This document shows positions 53,481 through 64,000 of a DNA stretch of 64,000 nt, piece after piece. The position numbers and the translations under genes are program-made. The notes under the pieces were generated by a model. The model searched no databases and was not told where the DNA came from. It was given only the letters and a program-made list of their open reading frames with translations. Positions within the stretch are counted from its first letter, which is position 1. Each line of letters begins with the position of its first letter. The stretch comes from Toxonevra muliebris (Eukaryota > Arthropoda > Insecta > Diptera > Pallopteridae), in NCBI GenBank assembly GCA_963691655.1, contig OY829329.1, positions 79,416,613 to 79,480,612 on the forward strand, given 5' to 3'.

Positions 53481-56400
53481 AGTATTACACATTTTCAAGG
53501 ACAGCCTTATACGACAAGGTTTGCTATTTAAGTTTGTACTTATCAAATCTGAAACTATTTGAAGAAATAGTTATACCCTTTACAATAGTACTGAAAAAAT
53601 TTTAATTCAATTCCAGTATATTTTAAAGTAATTTCAAAATAATCGATTTGTATAAGGTGGCACACAAGTAGATCATAGCAATTTTACAATTTAACAAAAA
53701 CAAATATTTGACAAATAAAGGTAAATTGTTGAAACGAGAATATCAAAAAAAAAAAAAAACAAACAATAAATGATATTATTGCAAAAATAAATAAATTTTT
53801 TATCTTTTAAAGACTTATATCTCAGAAAAGGTTGGATTAAGGTGGTTTTGGCCTTCAAAGTCCCGTACTACTTTTTTATGGAGAATATTTTCTCCGCAAT
53901 TTGTTTTTTATTTTTTCTAATGGTCTAAAGGGATTATTAACAAAAAAAAGTAAATTTTTGTCTTCCATTAGGTAATTTCTTATGAAAAGTTGGGCCTAAA
54001 TAGTTTTGATCTCCGATGACCCCAACTACTTTTTAAAGACTGTTTGTTATTTTTTTTAACGGTAAATCTAGTATAAAGGTATTATAATAAAAGATTGATT
54101 TCTGGAAAAATGTTATTTTTTCCAACAGTTAATCCAGTATTACTACTACCATTATTATGCCACAACAGCCTAGCAAGGCCTAGACTCAGCTTTTCGTATA
54201 GCAAGATTTTATAAAAAAAAAATGGTCAGACCGCTCTACCCCTGCCATTAAGGTGTTGATTACACACGAATCTCTGCACTTCCTGCAAAAAGAAAATTTT
54301 CTGCAATCACTACTCTAAGGATGAAGTATTCGTTTGTGGCGGATTTTGTTTCGGATTATATGTATGATTAGTGACTTATGCTTTAGTGGGAAATTCGGTA
54401 TTGTACTCCCTTCCAGAACTGATTAGAATGGTCAATGACGTTACTCTGGTCATTTTCCTCTTAAGTAGATTGTCCTTCAGGTGCTGACGTCTTTGTACCC
54501 AACTCTAGCATCTAAGCCCCATTGAGCACTTATTCCAGTGTTTTTAAGACTGAAATAGATGCAATTGAGAGTATGCCAAAATAAATACTCATAAAGGATT
54601 AAAAGGCGCAATTATCATAAGGTTATCATATCTTAACAGAGATACGCTTTGATGGGTACTTAAGTCGCATGTAATGAGACTGCCAATGAACAAATTATTA
54701 GAGTAAAGCGATGTTGCTAACCCGATTTTTACATAATTTTGTAAAAAGATTAGTTAAATACAATACATTTGACACATTATTTTTTTAATAAATCTCTCCC
54801 TCTTCCCGCCCTCTTTCAAGCGTTCCTTTTTCAGTAAAATTTTTGCCAAAAATGGGTACCTCAGTCCAAAAAGTCTTGACACGTAATACATAGTTCAGTG
54901 TTTAGAAATTATGTGTATTAGTTACCTGCATAAGTTAGATCTAATTAACTAGCGTTATACCGGTGCTTGACTCTACTCGGTCTTCCCCACAAACTAAAAA
55001 TATTCAACTTATTTAGTTCATATATATTTTTTTCTGTTTCTATGCGTTAAATAAATGATTGCAAATTTCATAAATTTCTTCAAAATTTATATAATCTTTC
55101 ATAGTTATTTTTAAATTGGTTCACTTGAAGGTCAAGGTGGTTTAATTTTTTTCGAAAATTATATGTCGTGTTCGAAATAAGTTGAAATGAAATGAAGAAA
55201 TTTTTAAAAGAAATAAAACTAAAGTTAGACATGATTTATGAATATTAACTAAAGATAAAGCAAGACGATATTTAAGTGTGTGGTTCTTAGTTTTATAAAA
55301 TTCACTTCAGAATCTAGATTATCCTTATTATAATCATAGTCTCTCGACATAAAATGGGGACATAAAATGCATAAATTCTGTTTTTTTTTCAAGATAAAGA
55401 AATTTTTTTTAAAATTCCTCGTAATTTCCATTAATAGAAATTATTTTACCAAAATATATTAGATTTTTATCGGTAAGTGGGGTGGTTTTAGCCCCGTAGG
55501 TCTATAGTAATCTGAACAATTTAAGGGTTTCAAAAGAATGGAACCTCTAATAGTTAAGGAGAAACAGAAGATAATATAACATTACCACGGTACTGATTTG
55601 GTACATTGTCTGCTCTATCGAGCCCTAATTACCACGTGTAAACGAAAGTTTCTCTGGTTATGCGTTGTTTTTTTTTAAATACATTTTAAAAAAATTTATG
55701 GTATTTTTTTAATGTCCGATTTAAAAAAATTTATATTCGGTGAAAATAATAATTGATTGCGCATTAGTTATTGTTAAAAAAATGTTTAGAATTGTTACCT
55801 AATTGATGGCACCAGAGTGACCTAAAGTAAACAAAAAAAATGTTCTACCTATGTTTAATCGCTCACAATGTTTACAAAATTTTTCCAAATGCGTCAAATT
55901 TTTAATATGTTGTGGGAAAAGATGATTTCCCATATTTTTGAAATTTTGTTTACTTTTTTGGAAATACAAGTTTTGCTATGGGTCATCGGTGACCCTAAGA
56001 TCTTTTATAGTATCTTTTTTAAAAACCTTTTTACAATGAAATTTGGGTTAATGAATGCTCATTTCAACTCAGGTTTGCGCTATCGTTTCTAGTTTCTTTA
56101 TGGTCAAGAAAGGCTTAAGAGAAGAATTGATACTAAGTAACTTTGTCCAATAAAAATGTACTTGAAACTTCATAAAAAATGACCAGATTGCCACAGGTCC
56201 ATGCAAGCTCAGGCCTTCAGAGGCGCAAAATATCTGTTTTGATCAAAAATTATAACAAGAAAAATTGCATCACATCTATCTGTTGTAGACTGTTCGAGTT
56301 TACTTCAGTAAAATCTAAGCTACTAGAAATTTTGGGGTAAACCCTTAAAATTTGTATTTTGGCAATAAATACGGTAAGAAGATGTGCGAAAAAAAAATTT

Positions 56401-57826
56401 GGTTTTCCAATGTAGAATATCCCCTTGAAATTGTCCTCATTTTCTTTTCGGAAAACATGGTCACCGTAGCTATAGTCCAATCAACCATCAACATGAATCG
56501 TTGCTCAATGAGCTGTGGGAAAATATATTTTTTTTTCTGAACTTTTGTAACACTAAAACACATTCCATAATCGTGCTTGTTTTATGTTTAATAATTCATT
56601 TATAATATATTTTGTATCAATTTCAAAACAAATTTTCAGAATATTGTGTTACAATATTTCTATTAAGTAACTAAGTAGTTATTACATATTTGAAACAGAA
56701 TTTGTTTTCTTTGCAATAAAATTATATAGAAACCCAATTAGTTGATAGCAGAAAGGAGACTTTTAAATTGCTTGAAAATGATCTTTGATACCTATGGATT
56801 ATTATTTTTTTAATTTTAAGAAATTATTTTTATAATAGGTTTAGAAAATGTATACAAAATAGTAAAATTCCTATGTTGTTTTTCGTCTTTTTTTTTCTTT
56901 AATAGACTTTATCAGTTATGATTTTATTTTATTCACGTCTGAGACGATTTGACGCAACAATTTCAAAACGTGGACTTTTTAAGGCGTACTATATTAAAGT
57001 CAAGAAACTAGTAATGTATATTATTAATGCAGAAGGTTATTTGTAGAAAGTGTTGTTGTTTGTTTTTCTTACTTCTCTATAAAACATAATTATTTACTTT
57101 CAACAATAAATAAATTATAATTTTTATTATTTTTGCTAATTAAACGCATTACATTAAGTACAAACTAACTCTTCCTTGCACGCAATTATGAATATAAAAA
57201 TAAATTATATTTTATTAATACCTATTTGTAAAATGATTTATAAAGCATAAAAAGGTGAAAAGGTAGAAAAATTAAAATGAATGTGCTCAATTTGTTAATA
57301 TTAACAAATAGATTATATACAATATTCTATGAAAGATTATTCAGAATGAAAATTGCAAGTAGTTAAAAAAAAAAAAAAAAAAAAGTTTGCATTCTACAAC
57401 TCACAAATATATAAATATATATAAACTCGGTTTATACAAAATGACGTTGTATGGGAAATCAATACAAATACTTCAGCTTAAAACTTAATTCAATTTTCCC
57501 TCTTCACCGGTGTTTTTTCATTTAATTAATATGTGTAAATTACATATATACATTCATATCTACGCAGGTAGTTATAGACTTGGGGTAATTACAATTTTTA
57601 CAACTTGTAAGTAATAGTACGTGTAAAAATACGTTATTTGCATAATGAGGTTAACAGTTTGTAGTAATTCTTTGATTCATAAAAATTAAATGAAATAGCA
57701 GCAGTAGCAACAGTCAGTCAGCAATATGTAAATGTAATTTTTTTAATATATACATTATAATGTAATAATAGTTTTACTGAGGGCAATATTTTATTGAGTT
57801 AAAGAGTTAAAGTAAGTGTCAGCAGT
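53481..57826. other. Gene-free AT-rich region
   Basis: No frame with protein-like composition. GGGTCATCGGTGACCC at 55980-55995 is a hairpin-forming word similar to the palindromes inside the TTAA elements, but no matching ends were found. I see nothing else of note. Confidence 0.4.
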
Positions 57827-58140
57827 CTAGGTAATGTCTCTATTGAACCATTTGCTTTTCCGGATGAACGTAAGAAGATCCGATAGTTCCACTTTCGTTA
57901 TCTTTGTTAGACTATTGAAAAAGCGTGGCCCCAAGCATTGGAGACTACTCATCTGCAGCCTTGGACATTGACATAGAAACTGAAGAATCGATTCTGTTTG
58001 TTCTTCATCATGACAACTTCTGCACAGTCCGCTCGTTGGAATACGCAACCGTTGGAGCATTGGTGCAATAGCACAATGTCCAGTTATGACTCCTGCGAGC
58101 AGACGTACTGCAGATTTGTTGTGTCCTAAGAGGACATTTG
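57827..58140 (-). pseudogene. Non-LTR retrotransposon 3' fragment (RNase H tail and zinc knuckle)
   Basis: On the minus strand one frame reads NKSAVRLLAGVITGHCAIAP, then MLQRLRIPTSGLCRSCHDEE (58060-58001) and ESILQFLCQCPRLQ. This is the block after RNase H with the CRxC...CQCP zinc knuckle typical of Jockey/I/R1-clade ORF2. The frame runs to a stop at 57827. The histidine of the knuckle appears replaced (SILQFLC). Only the 3' end of the element is present. Confidence 0.75.
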
Positions 58141-58875
58141 AGTTAAGAGTAAGTTATTATTATTTTTTGACTGATAAGTTTTATGATAACAACATTGGCA
58201 TTACTAGGACTATTCCGTGGGGCGGGAGCCTGGCCTGAGAATTAACATTTTTCTAAACAAGACATTTTAGCATACAAATCTTAAAGTATTTCATATAAAA
58301 TATATAAAGTAATAATATTTGATCTAACTGATAATTTCCAAACGAAGATCCACTACGGTTCATTATGATTTCAATCGTTTTGTCTTTTTGGAACACTAAC
58401 ACGGACCTGTAATCACCCCAGGAAGAAAGATCATATTTAGGGCGTAGGTTTTGGGGGTTACCCAGGTAAGTAAGATAAAATCCGTTCTGTGTACATTTTT
58501 TTCCTGCACCCATAGACATAAACACATCCCCTTGATTCAGCCTATAATTTCTAAAAGTTTGTACCACGTCAAAGTTGCAAACGTGACGGGATGGAAAGTT
58601 TTTGACCTCAGATTCGTGTTTAGCATAAAAAATTCATTCGCAAACGCAAATAACCATTTTATTCGCAAAGCTCATGCAGGGCAGTGTTATTGGATCAGCT
58701 CCAAAGTTTTAGGAGACAATCTTAAAATGTACTCAATTCTTTAACCCATTATTGTTCAGAGCATTCCGACTCGGAAGGTTTCTTGCTCATTGCTATGACT
58801 GCACGAATTTAGGGAATATATGCCAACCTCATCCGGATTCCTCATCATTGACAATGGCCTAAATTCCCACTGATA

Positions 58876-59064
58876 ACACTGCACAACGGAATTTACCAAA
58901 AAAAAAAGCTCAAGAGTTTTGAAAGTGTATCTCTGATTTTTTTTTAAACCGTTATAAAAAATAAATTAGACGTGATAGAGAAAAACGCCATCAAGTTCAG
59001 CGTACTCGAATTATATGAGATCAACTTTCAAAACTCTTGCGCTATTTTAGCCGTTGTACAGTGT
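58876..59064. mobile_element. Inverted-repeat MITE (about 189 bp)
   Basis: The left end ACACTGCACAACGG matches the inverse of the right end, ACACTGTACAACGG. The match resumes with AAGAGTTTTGAAAGT about 35 bases in. Element-like but with no clear target duplication. Confidence 0.6.
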
Positions 59065-59829
59065 AATCATTTGAAAAAATGAGCCTCTGACTATTTTTGG
59101 TCATTTTTTTGAGGTCAGGTACATCATCAGTGATAGCAAGATGGAAAAATGCATTGAATAATATTTATTTGACTGATAAGTTTTATGATAAGAAAATACA
59201 TTTTTTGTCATTTACGGCCATTTTTTTAAGATAAAAAATTACCCGGAAATAAAAATGTTTCCTAAAGCTTTAAGATATTTATCCACTTTTGTTCCTAGTC
59301 TGAAAATAAATCGCAATCATTTACATTGGAAAAAAAAATTCCTCAATATGGAGATTGATCTCATTTCCTATCATATTTTTATTAAAACCACCATATTTTA
59401 TAAAGGATATTATCATATCTAAGTCATCGTTCTCCATTAACCATAATCCTCTAATGTTTGGTAGGGTCCATCATCGTATTTAATTTATTGTATTTAAACA
59501 TTAATTTCATAAAAATTATTTATGTATATTTTCTTCGAACGAAAACCTTCCCCGAAAAAAAATCCTTACCAGGAAGTTCTGAATCGAGCCCTTAAATCTC
59601 GGTAGGATACATACTGGACTGCCTACTGTTAGCTGCAAAAGGTATACAAGAATATGGTTAAATATTCTAAACTGGATTCTTGTCGGAATTTTTGCAGTAG
59701 AATGGTACCTCAAAAGGGTCTGGCAAAACTATGCAAAGTTTTTCAAAGGGACAGGACTCACTTCTGAAGCCCGAAGGCTCCTACATTAAAACCAGATTAG
59801 AAGTAAATTACGTTATTCCTCCTCAGACT

Positions 59830-60260
59830 AGTTTAAGTATTAGAAGGCTCGATTAGTATAGAACGTTAAGGCTCGCCATTTTCGTCATTCATGCTGAAGC
59901 AGGTAGAGGCAAATCTTGTGAAGTTTTTGAAAAGGATTTTCATAGCTTGTCCGCCCACGGATATATTCTACGTCTTTGACACTCGGTTATAACTATGATC
60001 TACCGAAAGTTTCAGACCAATAAGTTTAGCTTTGCTTTTGCTTAAAAGTATTGAACACATGGTCGAGAAGTACATCAGGCTCTGGGTTCTGGGTTGAAAT
60101 CCACTAAATTTTTAACCACATGCTTATCAGAGTAAAATGACCTATTAATCAGCTTTTCATGACTGTACTAATATACTTAATAAAGAGCAGAAAGCACTAG
60201 AGCTCGATCTTGTCCAAGGGGAAGCATACTACCTTGGGAGCATCCTCTCTCAACTTCAAC
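59830..60260 (+). pseudogene. Reverse transcriptase fragment of a Jockey-like retrotransposon
   Basis: One plus-strand frame reads PISLALLLLKSIEHMVEKYI (about 60020-60080), the RPISL...LLKxxE block at the start of Jockey-clade reverse transcriptase. PHAYQSK (about 60117) corresponds to the HAYRxGRST block. Stops in the frame show it is dead. The rest of the polymerase is not recognisable. Confidence 0.55.
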
Positions 60261-63165
60261 AGTGCCACTGTCATCGTTTTCTCCCCTTTCAATATCGAGA
60301 AACTCTCCCGGCCTTTCCATTCTCTTATACCGGCCCTATCCCGGATATAGTACAATGATCTTTGCGACTTAGTACTTTGATTTACTCCCGTCCACCCTCA
60401 ACTCTAACTCTAATCACATGGTACTAAACTAAAACGAATTGGTATTCTTTTAAAATTTTTAGCAAATATCGTATCTTTACCCCCGATATGTTTGGCAAAT
60501 TCTCAAAGGACTTTGCACTCAGTGCGCAGAGTCGTCGTTATTGCAGCTTAGATATTAGGGGACGTTCACATATTGCGTAACACAATTTTTGATAAATTTT
60601 GATCCCTCCCTCTCCTGCTCGTAACAAAACGTAACAATTTTCTTGTGATTAGTCTTATTTTTTCCATACTTTTTAGAGCTTTACGTAATGAAGAGAAACT
60701 AGCCTTTTTGTCGTTTTTCATTATTTTTCCGTGGCCACAGAACCAGCAATAAAATTTAAGTTTTTTAAATTCTGAACTATTTTCAACGATATTTTCTGAT
60801 CGCCTAACCAATTAAAGATCCGATGCGGTCCATCTCAATACCTTTTATTTGGTATCAAGAACGACCGGATATTTCTGGCTCCAGATATGATTTTTTAAGT
60901 GTAAAAAAGCAGAAAAAATTACAATAACTGAAAAACGAATTTATAAAGAAATTTAAATTTTGATTTTCGAATTCAGTGGGAAAAAACGGCCCCTTAGATT
61001 GATTAAATTTCTTCTACATTATCGCAACTTTTGTAGTAATCGTTAAACTCTATATAGTTGACATTTTCGGAGCATAGTTCCAATAGCAGAGTACCCCGTA
61101 ATCCTTCCAGCCACTAGGCTAGTTGATGGTCTGTCAAAGGTTAGAAGACTCTTTTTTCTGCTTTTGTTGACCTCCAATCATAACGATCAAACTGTGACAT
61201 TATTGTTTCTATTACTCCAAGCGCTATGGAATACAGCTTCCACTGTATTATTAATCACATTGTCCGTTCGGCGGCAGTATCGTTACATCTGCTTCGCTAA
61301 GATGCATTTCTGAATCTTCTGTATTTTTTCCTTGTATACTATTTCTGGGAACTCAGCATAGTTGGATCCGGCGGAATCGTAGTGGGTTTAGCAGCGGCGC
61401 TATAGCTTCCTGTATAAAAATATAATTTGTCTATCAAATATTTACTATTTAATTTCGCTGTGCGACAGACACATTATATGGATTTTAATTTCGGATTTGA
61501 TTTTCTTTAAAAAGAAAGTGCTACTCATGGTAGAAGTATGCATTTTTCAAATAGTAGATATTTTCAATTTTTTTGACAAGTTAGATGAACATTTTAGAGA
61601 CACATTGTTCGAAATTTAGTAGATGATTAATACTAATTTAATTACTTAGTAGTAAATTATCTGTTATAAACAAAGTATAAACAATGTTATATAAATTTGT
61701 TTTCTTTATTAGCTAATATTATTAAGTAACTTGAACGTGTTAAGAGTTAATAAATAATATAAAAAGCAGTGAGCGATTCTCTCTATAAATTCTCACTTAA
61801 TAATGAACCATGAAAAATACAACAAAATTTCTCACAATTGTCAAAGTTTGTCCTACTTGTCAAAATGTATCTACATTCTCAATCCGTCATTCAGTAGAGC
61901 TTCTTCTTTGAGAATTCGATTTCAAAAATCTCATAGAAAAATATATCGGTATGTGTAATTAAATCTCAAACTATTTTCTTTCGGTACCATATTATTCCTG
62001 GGGATGAGAACCAGATTTAGCCGTGTCCTCCAAACCCCTACGTCAATGGGTAAGACAAAAAATGTTTTTACAGTTAAGCTAAAAAGCCAAGTTTTGAATC
62101 TTATAAGTAAATAAGTTTTGCTTATTTTAACGCCTTTTAACAAATAAATCTCCAGCATCTTTGTTTTAAATAATCAATCTTTTATAGCTTTAATTTCCGG
62201 CTATTGACGCCATATAACTTAAACGTGATCTCATCACTATTACTTAAGTTTGTACTACGCATATACTTAATTAAATTCAGTATTTCATTTGACTTATAAT
62301 TTTAAAATGCTTTGTAATTAAAAATAATTTAATTTGTATATTAAAAAAATTAGTGACAGTTTCATTAACTTATAACATTTTAAAATGGTTAAAAGAAAAT
62401 AGTAATTATATAGGAAAATACTGTAATTACTAGTAGTAATTATAAAACAATAGTATTTTGGTATTTACGTATCGTATGCTTGTTCAATAGCAAAATGTTA
62501 ATTTGTACTTAGTAAAATTGAGATTGAGACTAAATTTTTAACTTAGCTTCAACTTTAGCTAGAATTATACTTAATAATATCTTCAAAGCATTGACAATTA
62601 ATTATTGCGTAACTATTTTGGTATCAAAACGCTTACATTACACATTACATTTTATTAACTAAAAATAGCTTATTGAAATACTTATTCAGCGTTCTAAGTT
62701 TTCAAGCTAGATTTATGATTTGTACATATTTACTTCAATCTATGAAATATGTTAAAGAATATATATATTTATATTTAATCAGCTTATATTTATATAGTAC
62801 TTATAAATACAATAAGTACTTTGTCATAATTTCAAGGACTTTTGTATATATCAACTTGAAATTACTTCTTTGTCACTTGTATAAATAGACTAGATTTTTT
62901 GTTGTTGTGAATTAAAAGATGAATCGGACTTTCATTGGAATCATTATTCACGTGAATATACATATATACTACATAAATCCATGTGTTTTTTTATAAATGC
63001 ACACACTTGTGTCTTGTTTTCTAATGGAGATTACTGATTTATTCACTTCAGAACTGATAGAGGTGCAGTTCGTCACATTATAATGCATTAGCATTATTGA
63101 CAGATATTCGAAATATACATTTCACATATTTTTTTCGCATTCATTGTACAGGGCTGGATTCATAT
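60261..63165. other. Gene-free AT-rich region
   Basis: No coding sequence that I can support. Near 60559-60600, GGGACGTTCACATATTGCGTAAC looks like one end of a widespread interspersed repeat, but no partner was found. 61940-62990 is unusually A/T-rich and resembles UTR or intergenic filler. Confidence 0.35.
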
Positions 63166-63169
63166 TTAA

Positions 63170-63640
63170 CCCTTCCCTGCTCAACAAGGCAAATTTTGTT
63201 TAAAAAAAAACTTAAGGAATAGCATTCTTTATTCTGAACAACTTTTGTTCTATGGCTTTTTCAATATCTTAATAACAAGTGTTAAAATCTGAAATTACCC
63301 AGTGGGCTATATATGGTTCGTTGGGCAGTATCAAGTAAAATAGAAATGCATAACTTTTTTTTTAATCACTTTATTGAGAAAAATAACGAAAAATTTAAAT
63401 TTATACCAATTAAATTGAAATGTGAAATTTATAGAAACAATTTTCGGCGTATTTTTTCACATTAAAATGGCAATAATTGTTGATAGCTGGCGTTTTCTAA
63501 TACCTTGATATACGCACATCGATACAGAAAGCTGCAATCTACAAAACACATATTGTGGTTTGGATGTTGGACGTAAGATGGCGCCACTATTTCCTTCCAA
63601 AGCGGAGGAACCATATATGGCAGCATGGGCAGGGAAGGGT
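63170..63640. mobile_element. piggyBac-type MITE with TTAA duplication (471 bp)
   Basis: TTAA at 63166-63169 precedes CCCTTCCCTGC, and GCAGGGAAGGG at 63630-63640 precedes TTAA at 63641-63644 region (terminal repeats identical over 11 bases). Subterminal inverted words GCTATATATGGTTC (63307) and GAACCATATATGGC (63608) add to the symmetry. There is no transposase frame. Confidence 0.75.
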
Positions 63641-63644
63641 TAAA

Positions 63645-64000
63645 TGCAGTTTTTTGTAGGCGATGGTCTTAATACTTACCTCATAAGTTTTCAAAGCAAA
63701 TTTGACCATTGAATTTTATCAGAAAAGAAGTCGAATGATAAAAGTTAAGTTCGTGGTCGTGAACTAGTGATTAGTGTAAGATTTCCGATTTGATCTTTAG
63801 ATCAATTAAAAAGCTTTGACACCTTTCAGTTGACGATGGGGATGTTTCGATGTTTATTGCGAAAGTTTGGGTTGAAACCTCCCCAAACGGGTAGTACTGT
63901 GAAACTCAATCGTAGCTCTAGAAACTCAAATTTAACATTTTTAGTATTGAAAATCGAAACGTAGTAGGTTCCACAGTGCTACTTTCCTAAATAAAATACA
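63645..64000. other. Right edge, no feature seen
   Basis: Unique-looking AT-rich sequence. I see no gene, repeat or signal that I can name. Confidence 0.4.

Noticed and set aside
55980..55995. GGGTCATCGGTGACCC palindrome as the end of another TTAA element.
   Set aside because: No TTAA with matching inverted ends was found on either side.
61050..61420. Possible minus-strand retrotransposon fragment.
   Set aside because: No diagnostic reverse transcriptase, RNase H or zinc-knuckle motif could be read in any frame.
14..64000. CRISPR arrays, prokaryotic operons or phage-like modules.
   Set aside because: No regularly spaced direct repeats, and all genes are intron-bearing or clearly metazoan.

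Overview
This window looks like nuclear DNA of a higher fly (Diptera: Brachycera), probably an acalyptrate such as a tephritid fruit fly. It is AT-rich, has short GT-AG introns next to very long ones, and every recognisable protein is closest in wording to Drosophila. It also carries the intronic mir-9c/306/79/9b microRNA cluster that Drosophila has inside grapes (grp). The species cannot be fixed from the sequence alone.

Layout: 1-2700 holds one small unrecognised Ser/Asn-rich gene (plus strand) with a likely non-coding 5' exon. 2700-16500 has no coding sequence I can support. It contains simple repeats, a Tc1-type MITE, a hAT-type element with an 8-bp target duplication, a Tc1 transposase relic and a possible grp leader exon. 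16576-36441 is the checkpoint kinase gene grp/Chk1 in six coding exons. Its 11-kb intron 2 carries a 1.2-kb Tc1-like transposon, two fold-back elements and a SINE. Its 4.6-kb intron 4 carries a 2.8-kb long inverted repeat with nested elements, followed by mir-9c. Its 1.2-kb intron 5 carries mir-306, mir-79 and mir-9b. 36839-37910 is a non-LTR retrotransposon relic with RNase H.

40633-47461 is a compact block of housekeeping genes: enolase (minus), Rrp40 (plus, divergent from enolase), a DHRS7-like short-chain dehydrogenase (plus) and Utp23 (minus, convergent with the dehydrogenase). Rrp40 (RNA exosome cap) and Utp23 (SSU processome) both act in rRNA processing.

47462-64000 has no supportable gene. 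It holds LINE 3'-end and reverse-transcriptase fragments, a tRNA-Glu-like SINE, several MITEs and a perfect fly core-promoter Motif 1 that might mark an unseen transcription start.

I found no bacterial-type system, CRISPR array or clearly new protein machinery. The strongest non-obvious content is the microRNA cluster, the long intronic hairpin beside it and the dense, nested mobile elements.
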